A stretch of DNA of 64,000 nt from contig CAYQKV010000001.1 in NCBI GenBank assembly GCA_964418255.1, positions 186,001 to 250,000 of the forward strand, in the 5' to 3' direction. The notes under the pieces were generated by a model. The model had not been told where the DNA came from, ran no database searches, and saw only the letters and a program-made list of their open reading frames with translations. Shown piece by piece: positions 1 through 8,424 of the stretch. Within the stretch, counting starts at the first letter, position 1; the number at the start of each line of letters is the position of its first letter. A program made the position numbers and the translations under genes. Origin of the DNA: CAG-1782 sp964418255. GTDB lineage: Bacteria > Bacillota > Clostridia > Christensenellales > DTU072.

Positions 1-345
1 CAGTACTTTATCCCCGTCGTTGAACACGTCGGCAAGTATACCGCCCGTTTCCGCGTCTTTTATCACCGTTCCGCAAGGAACGCGGAGGATAATATCTTCT
101 CCCGCAGACCCGAACATAGTATTTCCCGCTCCCGGCTGACCGTTCTGCGCGCGGAAATGCTGATTGTATCTGTAATCTATGAGAGTGTTGAGCGAACTGT
201 CGGCTAAGGCGTACACGCTTCCGCCTCTTCCTCCGTCTCCTCCGTCGGGTCCGCCTTTAACTACGTATTTTTCGCGATGAAAAGAGACCGCGCCGTTTCC
301 GCCGTTACCCGCTTTGCAATAAATTACCACCGTGTCAAGAAACAT
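1..345 (-). CDS. obg: GTPase Obg/CgtA, N-terminal part (runs off the window)
   Basis: The 115 codons visible encode the glycine-rich Obg fold: the peptide opens MFLDTVVIYCKAGNGG, followed by GGPDGGDGGRGG, the signature of the elongated N-terminal domain of this ribosome-assembly GTPase. The G domain lies beyond the left edge of the window. The ATG at 343-345 is preceded by a GGAGG at 351-355, and the gene overlaps the 3' end of nth by 11 bp, so it is the last visible member of the long minus-strand operon. Obg proteins act in late 50S maturation and ppGpp-linked growth control; that is family knowledge. Confidence 0.93.
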   Translation of the reverse strand, partial: MFLDTVVIYCKAGNGGNGAVSFHREKYVVKGGPDGGDGGRGGSVYALADSSLNTLIDYRYNQHFRAQNGQPGAGNTMFGSAGEDIILRVPCGTVIKDAETGGILADVFNDGDKVL

Positions 346-991
346 TTTTCCCTCCGTTGTTATTCGCAGAATTATAATAAACGCACTTGTCCTTTATCGT
401 ACATTCGGAACAACGCGGTTTTCTGCTTTCGCATATGTATCTGCCGTGAAAAATCATAGAATGATGCAAAATATTCCAGTCTTCGGGAGAAAACAGGTTT
501 TTCAGGTCTTCCTCTACCTTTTCCACCGTATTCCCTTGGGAAAACCCTATTCTTTTGGCGACTCTGTTGACGTGCGTATCCACGGGCATCGCGGGAATGT
601 CGAACCCTACGCTGAGCACCACCGACGCGGTCTTTCTGCCTACTCCCGCAAGGGAAACCAGTTTATCGAAATCTTTCGGCACTTCCCCGCCGTATTTTTC
701 GACAAGCTCTTTACTCATCGCAATGATATTATTCCCTTTATTATTGAAAAAGCCGCAACTGTATATGTACGGTTTAAGTTCTTCCAACCCGAGCGCGGCA
801 AACTGTTCGGGCGTATTGTATACCTCGAACAGTTTTTCCGTTATCATATTGACTCGTTTATCGGTGCATTGCGCGCTGAGTATCACCGCCACCAACAATT
901 CGAACGGCGTCGAATAATTCAGTTCGCAACCTGCGTTCGGGTGCATTTTCTTCAATTCTTCGAGCAGTTCTTTCCCTTCTTCTTTCGTCAT
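335..991 (-). CDS. nth: Endonuclease III (base-excision repair DNA glycosylase/AP lyase)
   Basis: A 218-residue protein of normal Nth length. It has the helix-hairpin-helix LAGVGRKTASVVL with the catalytic lysine, the aspartate in PVDTHVNR, and a C-terminal [4Fe-4S] loop spaced Cys-X6-Cys-X2-Cys-X5-Cys (CESRKPRCSECTIKDKC). The enzyme removes oxidised pyrimidines and cleaves the abasic site. Its ATG is preceded by GGAGAAGAG. It lies 10 nt after the SpoVM-like mini-gene and overlaps obg by 11 bp, consistent with translation from the same operon mRNA. Confidence 0.95.
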   Translation of the reverse strand: MTKEEGKELLEELKKMHPNAGCELNYSTPFELLVAVILSAQCTDKRVNMITEKLFEVYNTPEQFAALGLEELKPYIYSCGFFNNKGNNIIAMSKELVEKYGGEVPKDFDKLVSLAGVGRKTASVVLSVGFDIPAMPVDTHVNRVAKRIGFSQGNTVEKVEEDLKNLFSPEDWNILHHSMIFHGRYICESRKPRCSECTIKDKCVYYNSANNNGGKNVS

Positions 992-1001
992 CTCTTCTCC
1001 G

Positions 1002-1073
1002 TTATTTTTTCTCGGTAAAAATTTTTAATATCTTTTTAATGACAGGCGGACAGGTTATACAGATTATTTTCAT
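1002..1073 (-). CDS. spoVM: SpoVM-like 23-residue amphipathic peptide
   Basis: This very short gene reads MKIICITCPP, then VIKKILKIFTEKK. It has a strong ribosome-binding site, AAGGAG six nucleotides before the ATG. Bacillus SpoVM is 26 residues and begins MKFYTIKLPKFLGG; Met1-Lys2, Ile6, the key Pro9 and the Ile-x-Lys/Arg around residue 15-17 line up without gaps, and the tail is basic in both. Position supports the call: in Bacillus spoVM also lies just downstream of rsgA-rpe (with one gene between). SpoVM senses membrane curvature and anchors SpoIVA on the forespore. The assignment is inference from a 23-residue alignment plus gene order; a chance ORF is the alternative. Confidence 0.62.
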   Translation of the reverse strand: MKIICITCPPVIKKILKIFTEKK

Positions 1074-1112
1074 AAAACGCTCCTTTTACCGTCCAATATA
1101 TGGAATAACCTC

Positions 1113-1775
1113 TTATTTTGTTACGCCTTTAATCTTGTTAACCGTTCTTCTCGGGTCGTCCGAGCGGAAAACAGCGCTTCCCGCCACTATTATATCCGCG
1201 CCCGCCTCCGCGACCTTAGCGCAGTTATCTTCGGTCACCCCTCCGTCTACTTCGATAAGCGCGTTGACATTGTTTTCCGTTAGTTTTCTTTTGATATAAG
1301 CCACCCTGTCGAGACATTCGGGAATAAGTTTCTGTCCGCCGTAACCCGCGTACACTGTCATAACGACTATAATATCGCACTCGGGGAACAGGTATTCGTA
1401 GTCTTCAATAGGAACGTCCGGGTTAAACGCAATGCCCGCTTTAGCCCCTCGCGCTTTGATTTCCCTTAACGCTTCGGCAGGCCTTTCGGATGCTTCGGGA
1501 TGAAAGGTAACGCAGTATGCTCCCGCGTCCACGAACCTCTCCGCATACTTTTCGGGTTTATCTATCATAAGGTGAACGTCGAGAGGAAGTTCGGTTACTT
1601 TTTTCAACGCCGATACCATCGGCATTCCGAACGTGATATTAGTAACGTACACGCCGTCCATCACGTCGCAGTGTATCCAGTCTCCGCCCCATTTCTTCAC
1701 GGCCTCCGCCGATTTTCCCATATTTGCGAAATCGCCGCTGAGTATCGAAGGCGAAACGATGATTTTTTTACTCAT
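1113..1775 (-). CDS. rpe: Ribulose-phosphate 3-epimerase
   Basis: A 220-residue TIM-barrel protein. It carries SPSILSGDF at the N-terminus, the catalytic Asp in HCDVMDG, the metal His in DVHLMI and the second catalytic Asp in LIEVDGG. It interconverts ribulose-5-P and xylulose-5-P in the pentose phosphate pathway. The usual loop MSVNPGFGGQ reads MTVYAGYGGQ here, an unusual substitution of the Asn-Pro pair next to the phosphate site. The start overlaps the rsgA stop by 8 bp. The gene order rsgA-rpe is conserved in Firmicutes. Confidence 0.93.
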   Translation of the reverse strand: MSKKIIVSPSILSGDFANMGKSAEAVKKWGGDWIHCDVMDGVYVTNITFGMPMVSALKKVTELPLDVHLMIDKPEKYAERFVDAGAYCVTFHPEASERPAEALREIKARGAKAGIAFNPDVPIEDYEYLFPECDIIVVMTVYAGYGGQKLIPECLDRVAYIKRKLTENNVNALIEVDGGVTEDNCAKVAEAGADIIVAGSAVFRSDDPRRTVNKIKGVTK

Positions 1776-2610
1776 ATTTTCTCTTTCTCCTTTCCGTGAG
1801 TTCTTCGTACAGTTTAACGTATCTTTCGTACCGTATCTTATTTATAGTACCGTCTTCCACGCCTTTTTTAACCGCGCAGTCGGGCTCTCCCGTATGCGTG
1901 CAGTTCGTAAAGCGGCACTTGTTTTGCACGGCGAGAAACTCGTCGTAGTAATAAATAAGTTCCTCGGGTTCTATATCTATATTCTCCATAACGGAAAAAC
2001 CGCAGGTGTCCGCTATTCTTCCGTTTTCCAAATCGTATATCTCGACGTGTCTCGTCGTGTTCTTCCCTCGCATTATTTTACGGCTAAGTTCGCCCGTCTC
2101 CAATTTTCTTCCGCCGAGCGCGTTTATAAGCGAGGATTTTCCGACCGCGCTCTGCCCGCAAAAACTTACCAGCCGTCCGTCGATGATTTTCCGAAGCTCA
2201 TCGAGATTATCACCCGTTTTCGCGCTCACAATGACAGTCTTTACGTCGTTTTTATACGGTCGCATAACTTCTTCCGCGTTATCCGTCAAATCGCTTTTAT
2301 TGTACGCAATAACGGGTTCTATGCTCTGTTCTCGGCAGTTTAACAAGAGTTTCTCGACGAGGTTCCAATCGGGTTCGGGGACGGGCGCGACTACGATTAT
2401 CAACGCGTCGAGGTTGGCAATATACGGTCTTATCATACGGTTTTTCCGAGGATAAACGCTTTCGATAACTCCGTTTTCCGCTTCGACGTAGTCCCCGACG
2501 TATATTTCAAAATCCCTTTTTACCTTTCCTCGTACGGAACACGCCTGCGTTTCTTTATCGAATCTGACGAAAAACGCTCCGCCTACGGCTTTTACTACCT
2601 GTCCTTTAAT
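1768..2610 (-). CDS. rsgA: Ribosome small-subunit GTPase RsgA, apparent ATT start
   Basis: The complete protein is about 280 residues: an N-terminal OB fold (beginning IKGQVVKAVGGAFFVRF), a circularly permuted GTPase domain (NKSD, then the P-loop GQSAVGKSSLIN) and a C-terminal Zn knuckle (CRFTNCTHTGEPDC). RsgA assists late 30S maturation. The first in-frame ATG is at 2436, but that would delete the whole OB fold, and coding potential continues upstream without ATG, GTG or TTG to codon ATT at 2608-2610. That ATT lies 9 nt after an AAGGAGG and overlaps the rlmN stop. I take ATT as the start. The gene follows rlmN directly, without the usual prpC-prkC between them. Confidence 0.88.
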   Translation of the reverse strand: MKGQVVKAVGGAFFVRFDKETQACSVRGKVKRDFEIYVGDYVEAENGVIESVYPRKNRMIRPYIANLDALIIVVAPVPEPDWNLVEKLLLNCREQSIEPVIAYNKSDLTDNAEEVMRPYKNDVKTVIVSAKTGDNLDELRKIIDGRLVSFCGQSAVGKSSLINALGGRKLETGELSRKIMRGKNTTRHVEIYDLENGRIADTCGFSVMENIDIEPEELIYYYDEFLAVQNKCRFTNCTHTGEPDCAVKKGVEDGTINKIRYERYVKLYEELTERRKRKYE

Positions 2611-3664
2611 TTTCGCCGCCCTCCTTATTGAGATAACCGTTCCTAAGTTGTCCGCACGCGCCTTTTATGTCGTTGCCCATAGAACGTCTGAGCGTATTGC
2701 TTATTCCTTTTGAACTAAGGGTATCCATAAACGCCTTTACGGCGTCCTTATTCGCTCCTCTCAGTCCTCTTTCCTTGACATAATTGAGATTGATTAAATT
2801 GACGTGACAGTTCATTCCTTTTAGAAGTTTTGCAAGTTTCAACGCGTCGGCTTCCGATGCGTTCTGCCCGTCGATAAGGGAATATTCGAATATAATGCGC
2901 CGTCCCGTTTTTTCGAAATAATATCTCGCCGCGTCGAGAACTTCCGCTATGCTCCATTTGTTGGATATGGGCATAAGGCTTTTTCTCTTTTCTTCATCCG
3001 CGGCGTGTAAACTTATCGTAAGCGTAACGGGAATACCTTCGTCCGCAAGGGTTTTGATTTTATCGGCAAGCCCGCACGTGGAAAGGGAAATATTCCGCGG
3101 GGAAATTCCCATTCCCTCTTCGTCCGATACCGCGTGCAAAAACTTTATAACTTCGTCGTAATTATCGAGCGGTTCTCCACTTCCCATAAGCACGATATTG
3201 GTTATCGCCCTTTTACTTCTCGTCCCGCCTGCTCTCGCATTTGCGGCGAGCACTTCTCCGAGCATTTCGCCCGCCGTAAGGTTTCGGACAAGCCCGTTAA
3301 GCGTGGAAGCGCAGAAAGCGCACCCCATTCTGCACCCTACCTGAGTGGAAATACACAGCGTGTTGCCGTAATTATGCGGCATAAACACGCCCTCTATTAT
3401 ATTGCCGTCGTTAAGTAAGTATAGGTATTTTTCCGTTCCGTCTTTCCCCGTGAACGCCTCTTTAATCACCGCGGACCTGTCGAAATATTTTTCGGCAAGC
3501 AATTCGCGTACGGTTTTCGGCACGTTGCTCATTTCGCCGTACGTTTTATAGTCCGAAACCGCATACATAATCTGTTTGACGCGAAACGACGGCAGTCCGA
3601 CAAGTTCGGCGGCGAGTTGTTCTTTCGTCAAATCCGCAAGACTCAGTCTCTTCTCATCCGACAT
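2606..3664 (-). CDS. rlmN: Dual-specificity 23S rRNA (A2503-C2)/tRNA methyltransferase
   Basis: A 352-residue radical-SAM enzyme. The cluster motif is CRMGCAFCAS (Cys-X3-Cys-X2-Cys), and NIVLMGSGEPLDNYDEV is the family's SAM-binding segment. The C-terminal CGQLRNG tail holds the second conserved Cys used for the methyl transfer intermediate. It methylates A2503 in the peptidyl-transferase centre of 23S rRNA and A37 of some tRNAs. It overlaps rsmB by 22 bp at its start and rsgA by 5 bp at its end, so it is embedded in the operon. Confidence 0.95.
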   Translation of the reverse strand: MSDEKRLSLADLTKEQLAAELVGLPSFRVKQIMYAVSDYKTYGEMSNVPKTVRELLAEKYFDRSAVIKEAFTGKDGTEKYLYLLNDGNIIEGVFMPHNYGNTLCISTQVGCRMGCAFCASTLNGLVRNLTAGEMLGEVLAANARAGGTRSKRAITNIVLMGSGEPLDNYDEVIKFLHAVSDEEGMGISPRNISLSTCGLADKIKTLADEGIPVTLTISLHAADEEKRKSLMPISNKWSIAEVLDAARYYFEKTGRRIIFEYSLIDGQNASEADALKLAKLLKGMNCHVNLINLNYVKERGLRGANKDAVKAFMDTLSSKGISNTLRRSMGNDIKGACGQLRNGYLNKEGGEN

Positions 3665-4866
3665 ATATAAAACCCCTCCATTCCTCTTCCGTCCGGCAGT
3701 AACTGTATTTCTCCGTCGTTTTCATACGGAATATCTATTTTTTCCTTATGAAAATCGTTGTGTTCGGCAAGAAATTTTTCTACGTTCGCGCCGTTTTCCA
3801 TTTTGAAAACCGTACACGTCGAATAGACCAGAACTCCGCCTTTTTTTACGTAACCGCTTACGTTGTCGAGTATGTTTTGCTGTAAAACCGAAAGTTCTTT
3901 AACGTCATCGTAGGTACGGTTAAACACAATGTCGCGCTTTTTTCCGATTACGCCGAAACCGCTGCACGGAACGTCCGCAAGAACCGCGTCGAACCCTTCT
4001 TTCCATTTATAAACCGGTTTTGTCGCGTCCTGTCTGAATACGGTTACTCCCGTCTTCATACGCTCCGCGTACGCTCTTACGAGTTCGGTTCTGTGTTCGT
4101 ATATATCGCACGCGGTAACTTCCGCGCCTTTTTGCGCCATATACACGGCTTTGCCTCCGGGCGCGGCGCAACAGTCGAGAATTTTCATTCCTTTTTTCGC
4201 CCCTACGCTCTCCGCAACCACGCACGAACCGTAACTCATAAAAGTTATTTTCCCCATACAGGAAAGAAGGTCGATTTCCTTATTCTTCTTTACAAAATAC
4301 CCGTACGGCGTTTTTTCCGCGTTTTTATCCGCGACGATTATCTCCTCTTCCGATACTCCTTCCCTGAGTCTTATATGGGAATACGGATATTCTTTCGCCC
4401 CGATAATTTCTTCGAACCTGTCGGGGTAATCTTTACGGTACATTCCGACGAGCCACGACGGCAGGTTATATTTTACTTCCGCATACCTTTTGTCGCTTTT
4501 CGCCGGCATACGGTATTCTCCGCGCGCCGCTTTCGATATGACGGCGCAAAAAAACCCTTTAAGCGCGCCCTTTCCGAGCGAATCGAGGGTTTCTCCCGTT
4601 TCGCTTATCACCACGGGTTGCGGCGTATCGAGATACTTCTCGGCATAAAGCGCGATTAAAAGAAGAGGTCTTACGTTGTTTTTCACCTTCCCGGCGGTCA
4701 GTTCGTCGACTATGTAATTGAGTTCGTAGTGTTTTTCCAACACGCCGAAAACAAGTTTTTTTACGTGCTTGTTCGCGTTTTCTTTCATAACGATATGTAT
4801 ATAGGCGTTATCCCTGTATACTTCGACAAGAAAATCATAAGCCGCGCGAAAATCTGTCTTAGCCAC
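3643..4866 (-). CDS. rsmB: 16S rRNA (cytosine-967-C5) methyltransferase RsmB
   Basis: Architecture is an N-terminal NusB-like RNA-binding domain (residues ~1-140) and a C-terminal Rossmann methyltransferase. SAM motif I is LDCCAAPGGKAVYMA, motif IV is DVPCSGFGVIGKK with the release Cys, and motif VI is VYSTCTVFKMEN with the nucleophile Cys. I start it at GTG 4864-4866, which overlaps the fmt stop and is preceded by GGGGAG 8 nt upstream. An in-frame ATG at 4950 would add 28 low-complexity residues and a 92-bp overlap. That gives 407 residues, close to the family length. Confidence 0.92.
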   Translation of the reverse strand: MAKTDFRAAYDFLVEVYRDNAYIHIVMKENANKHVKKLVFGVLEKHYELNYIVDELTAGKVKNNVRPLLLIALYAEKYLDTPQPVVISETGETLDSLGKGALKGFFCAVISKAARGEYRMPAKSDKRYAEVKYNLPSWLVGMYRKDYPDRFEEIIGAKEYPYSHIRLREGVSEEEIIVADKNAEKTPYGYFVKKNKEIDLLSCMGKITFMSYGSCVVAESVGAKKGMKILDCCAAPGGKAVYMAQKGAEVTACDIYEHRTELVRAYAERMKTGVTVFRQDATKPVYKWKEGFDAVLADVPCSGFGVIGKKRDIVFNRTYDDVKELSVLQQNILDNVSGYVKKGGVLVYSTCTVFKMENGANVEKFLAEHNDFHKEKIDIPYENDGEIQLLPDGRGMEGFYICRMRRD

Positions 4867-5785
4867 GGAATACGCTCCCCTCGGGTATTTTATGTCCGAG
4901 TAAATACGCCTTGCTGTCCATCGCTTTGCCGTTCTCCGCTTGTATGACAAGTAGTCTGAGATAACCCTCTCCGCATTTTACAACCAGTCCTTTTTTTGGG
5001 TCGGACGTAACGACCTCGCCATATTCTTCGCCGCCTTCCGCGACCGTTACTTCGCATTTAATGACTTTCAAAACGCCGTTTTCGCCTTTGGTAAACGCCC
5101 CCGGCCACGGTGTCATTCCCCTTACGAAATTTTTGATTTCATAGGCGGTTTTCGAAAAGTCTATTATCCCGTCCGATTTTGTAAGCATACGGCAGTGCGT
5201 AGCTTTGCTTTCGTCCTGCTTTTCGCCTATAAGGTTACCTCTTTCCGCTTTGTCGAGCACCGAAACTATAAGCTCCGCCCCCAAATCGGAAAGCAATGCA
5301 AGCGTTTCTTCGCTGTTTTCGTCGCCGCTTAGTTCAATGCTTTTTTTCATAAGCATATCCCCCGTGTCCACGCCGAGTTCGGTCTTCATTACGGTAACGC
5401 CGACCTCTTTTTCTCCGTTGATTAACGCCCACTGCACGGGAGAAGAGCCGCGGTATTTCGGTAAAAGCGAAGCGTGAATATTATATATAGGACATATGTC
5501 CAAAATGTTTTTTTTCAGAATCTGTCCGTAAGCGCAAGTAACCATAACGTCGGGTTTTAACGCGCGCAAAGTTTCCTCTCCGAAAGCGGAGACGTTTTCG
5601 AACTGCAACACCTCTATATTTTTGTCTTGCGCATATTTTTTCACCGCGCCGAAAACGGTTTTTTTGTTTCTTGCGTTCACCCTGTCGGGTTGCGTCACCA
5701 CCGCGACTACTTCGTGAGAAGAATTATTTATCGCTTCGAGTGGTTTAACCGCAAATTCGGGCGTTCCGAAATAAATTACTCTCAT
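4859..5785 (-). CDS. fmt: Methionyl-tRNA formyltransferase
   Basis: A 308-residue protein with the formyl-transfer core: YNIHASLLPKYRGSSPVQ contains the Asn-His pair, and GVDTGDML the catalytic Asp. A C-terminal OB-like domain follows for tRNA binding. It formylates initiator Met-tRNA using 10-formyl-THF. The start overlaps def by 4 bp (ATGA), the standard coupling of the enzymes that add and later remove the formyl group. Confidence 0.96.
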   Translation of the reverse strand: MRVIYFGTPEFAVKPLEAINNSSHEVVAVVTQPDRVNARNKKTVFGAVKKYAQDKNIEVLQFENVSAFGEETLRALKPDVMVTCAYGQILKKNILDICPIYNIHASLLPKYRGSSPVQWALINGEKEVGVTVMKTELGVDTGDMLMKKSIELSGDENSEETLALLSDLGAELIVSVLDKAERGNLIGEKQDESKATHCRMLTKSDGIIDFSKTAYEIKNFVRGMTPWPGAFTKGENGVLKVIKCEVTVAEGGEEYGEVVTSDPKKGLVVKCGEGYLRLLVIQAENGKAMDSKAYLLGHKIPEGSVFRG

Positions 5786-6237
5786 TTCTTTTTCCCTTCG
5801 TATTTTCTCGTATAAAACAGAATTCCTTCGAGGTGGTCAAGCTCGTGGCACACCGCTCTTGCGGGAAGACCGGTAAGCGTTTTTTCGTACGTTTCTCCTT
5901 TTCTGTTCTGCGCTCTCAATTTAACTCTGTAAGGTCTGAGAACCTCGCAGTTTTTAGAAGAATCAACGCTAAGGCACCCTTCTTCGTCTATTTGTTCGCC
6001 GTCCGCGTAAATTATCTGCGGATTTACCATTTCGAGTTTTTCTCCGTCGCATTCGACAACCGCTATACGCCTTAAAAAGCCGATTTGCGGCGCGGCAAGC
6101 CCTACTCCGTCCGCTTTTACCATAGTTTCGAACATATCGTCGATAAGTTCGCCGAGTTTATCTCCGAAATCCGTCACCTCACGGCATCTTTTGAAAAGTA
6201 TTTCGTTATCTTCCTGAAAAATTTTTCTTTTTGCCAT
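5782..6237 (-). CDS. def: Peptide deformylase
   Basis: A 151-residue protein with all three deformylase motifs: GVGLAAPQIG, EEGCLSV (metal-binding Cys) and HELDHLEGIL (two metal His plus catalytic Glu). It removes the N-formyl group from nascent proteins. Its length is typical of a compact type 1 enzyme. It sits between priA (12 bp upstream) and fmt (4-bp overlap). Confidence 0.96.
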   Translation of the reverse strand: MAKRKIFQEDNEILFKRCREVTDFGDKLGELIDDMFETMVKADGVGLAAPQIGFLRRIAVVECDGEKLEMVNPQIIYADGEQIDEEGCLSVDSSKNCEVLRPYRVKLRAQNRKGETYEKTLTGLPARAVCHELDHLEGILFYTRKYEGKKK

Positions 6238-6249
6238 ATTGCCCTCCGT

Positions 6250-8424
6250 TTATCTCATATTGGTAGGATTTATTTCCACGAACGCCGTCACGCCTTTTCC
6301 CGTAATTTTGTCCGCCGCTTTATACACGAGAGGAAGCACTTCTTTTTCCCCTTCCTCTTTTATCCATACGACTATCTGAAACCGATATTCGTTGCTGATT
6401 TTTTTTATTGGCGCGCGCATCGCCTGCACTCTGAAAAGTTGCGGGTGCTCGGCTTTTATTCCACGCATAATCTCATATTCTTCTCTTGCTGCGACCAGCG
6501 TTTTTTCTTCGTTTTCCCCTTTTACGAGAACCCTTGCAATTTTCGAAAACGGCGGAAAAGACGTCGTTTCCCTTATATTGTTTTCTTTTTCGAAAAATCC
6601 TCGATAATCGTACTTTCTCGCAAATCTGAAAACGTAATGGTTCGGGTTATACGTTTGTATTACCACTTTACCCTCTTTTTCGTCTCTTCCCGCTCTTCCC
6701 GCGACCTGGGTTATCTGCTGAAAAGTAGTCTCGTTGCTTCGGTAATCGCTCCCGTATAAGCTCAAATCCGCGTCGAGCACGCCTACGAGCGTTACTCCCG
6801 CAAAATCGTGTCCTTTTACTATCATTTGCGTTCCGACTAAGATATCCGCTTCTCTTCTTCCGAACGCACCGAGTATCTGCGCAGAGGAATCTTTACCCGA
6901 AGCGGTATCGTTATCCAGTCGCAAAAGCCTTGCTTTCGGGAAAATTTCCCCGAGTTTTTCCATTACGGTTTCCGTCCCTATCCTGCCTAAGCTCAGATTT
7001 TCGTCTCCGCAGGAAGGACACGCGTCCAAATTATAGAACTGTTTGCCGCAATAGTGGCATTTAAGCAAGTTGTCTTCTTTATGGTAAGTCAAACTCACCT
7101 CGCAGTCGGTGCACATAGGCACGTATCCGCATTTTTTACACCTGATAAAAGAGGCAAACCCTCTGCGGTTTATGTAAATCATCGCCTGATTGCCGTCTTT
7201 GAGGGTTTTGTCGAGTTCTGCGAGCAATTTACGAGAGAAAATGTTGTTATTTCCTTCGCGTATTTCCCTGCGCATATCCACTATGTCCATATCGGGCATT
7301 GCCTTTTTGTTCGCTCTGCCCGAAAGCGTAATCAGCTCGTATTCCCCTTTAACCGCCTTATAATAGGTATCCAGCGACGGAGTAGCGCTCCCCAGCACGA
7401 GTTTCGCTCCGTTGTAATTCCGTCTGAACTCGGCTATATCGTGCGTATGATAACGAGGGTTCGATTCGCTTACGTAACTCGAATCGTGCTCTTCGTCTAT
7501 TACTATTATCCCTACGTTTTTAAGTGGCGCGAAAATCGCGCTTCTTGCTCCGAGCGCGACTTTCGCTTCGCCCGTAAGCAGCTTTCTCCATTCGTCGTAC
7601 CGCTCTCCGTCGCTCATTCCGCTATGCAAGAGCGCGACGCCATCTCCGAATCTTCTTCTGAAAACTCCCAGCATCTGCGGCGTAAGGCTGATTTCCGGCA
7701 CAAGCATAATCGCCGTTTTTCCCTGCCCGAGAATTTTCTCCATAGCCGCCATATACACTTCGGTTTTCCCGCTTCCCGTCACTCCGTGCAAAACGCACGG
7801 TCTGTCGCTTGCAAGAATTCTTTCGACGGCGTTTTTCTGTTCGTCGGTAAGAATTACCGTTTTCTTTTCGGCTACCATACCTTTAAGAGGCACGCGGTTT
7901 ACGGTAACTATTTCTTTATGTAAAATTCCTTTTTCTATAAGCGCTTTTACGCTTCCCGCGCCGAACTCTGCGGCAAGAACGGTTTCGAACTCTCCCTCTC
8001 CTTTTATGCTGTCGATTATCGCAAGCTGATTGGGAGAATTTTTTCTAATCAAAGTTTTCGCTATTTCCTTATCGACGTCGAGTTTCAGAAACCCGCGCGT
8101 AAGCTCTCTTACTTTTCCTCCGCGTAATTTCGACGGGATACAAAGCCTTAGCGTATCGGCATAACGCAAATTGTTATTCGCTTTGAGAAATGCGCTTAAT
8201 TCTATCATTTCGGGAATAATGGGCGTAAACGCGTCGAGTTTACGGATAATATTTTTCGTCTCGATATCCGTTTTTTCTTTCGTTCCCACGACGAAGCCTT
8301 CGATGGTTCGTTTTCCGAAAGGCACGAGAACCCTGCTCCCGACCTCTACGTCGAAGTCGGACGAATAATCGAAAACCCTGTCGACTTCGGCGTTGCTCAC
8401 GTCCACTATCACTCTGTAAATCAT
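6250..8424 (-). CDS. priA: Primosomal protein N' (PriA), replication-restart helicase
   Basis: A 724-residue superfamily 2 helicase with an N-terminal 3'-OH-binding domain, Walker A GVTGSGKTEVYM, the DEEH box (VIDEEHDSSY), and a cysteine-rich zinc-binding insertion between helicase lobes (CKKCGYVPMC, CTDC, CHYCG, CPSCG). Motif VI is QVAGRAGR. It reloads the replisome at stalled forks. It overlaps coaBC by 4 bp (ATGA) and precedes def, the order found in many Firmicutes. Confidence 0.95.
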   Translation of the reverse strand: MIYRVIVDVSNAEVDRVFDYSSDFDVEVGSRVLVPFGKRTIEGFVVGTKEKTDIETKNIIRKLDAFTPIIPEMIELSAFLKANNNLRYADTLRLCIPSKLRGGKVRELTRGFLKLDVDKEIAKTLIRKNSPNQLAIIDSIKGEGEFETVLAAEFGAGSVKALIEKGILHKEIVTVNRVPLKGMVAEKKTVILTDEQKNAVERILASDRPCVLHGVTGSGKTEVYMAAMEKILGQGKTAIMLVPEISLTPQMLGVFRRRFGDGVALLHSGMSDGERYDEWRKLLTGEAKVALGARSAIFAPLKNVGIIVIDEEHDSSYVSESNPRYHTHDIAEFRRNYNGAKLVLGSATPSLDTYYKAVKGEYELITLSGRANKKAMPDMDIVDMRREIREGNNNIFSRKLLAELDKTLKDGNQAMIYINRRGFASFIRCKKCGYVPMCTDCEVSLTYHKEDNLLKCHYCGKQFYNLDACPSCGDENLSLGRIGTETVMEKLGEIFPKARLLRLDNDTASGKDSSAQILGAFGRREADILVGTQMIVKGHDFAGVTLVGVLDADLSLYGSDYRSNETTFQQITQVAGRAGRDEKEGKVVIQTYNPNHYVFRFARKYDYRGFFEKENNIRETTSFPPFSKIARVLVKGENEEKTLVAAREEYEIMRGIKAEHPQLFRVQAMRAPIKKISNEYRFQIVVWIKEEGEKEVLPLVYKAADKITGKGVTAFVEINPTNMR

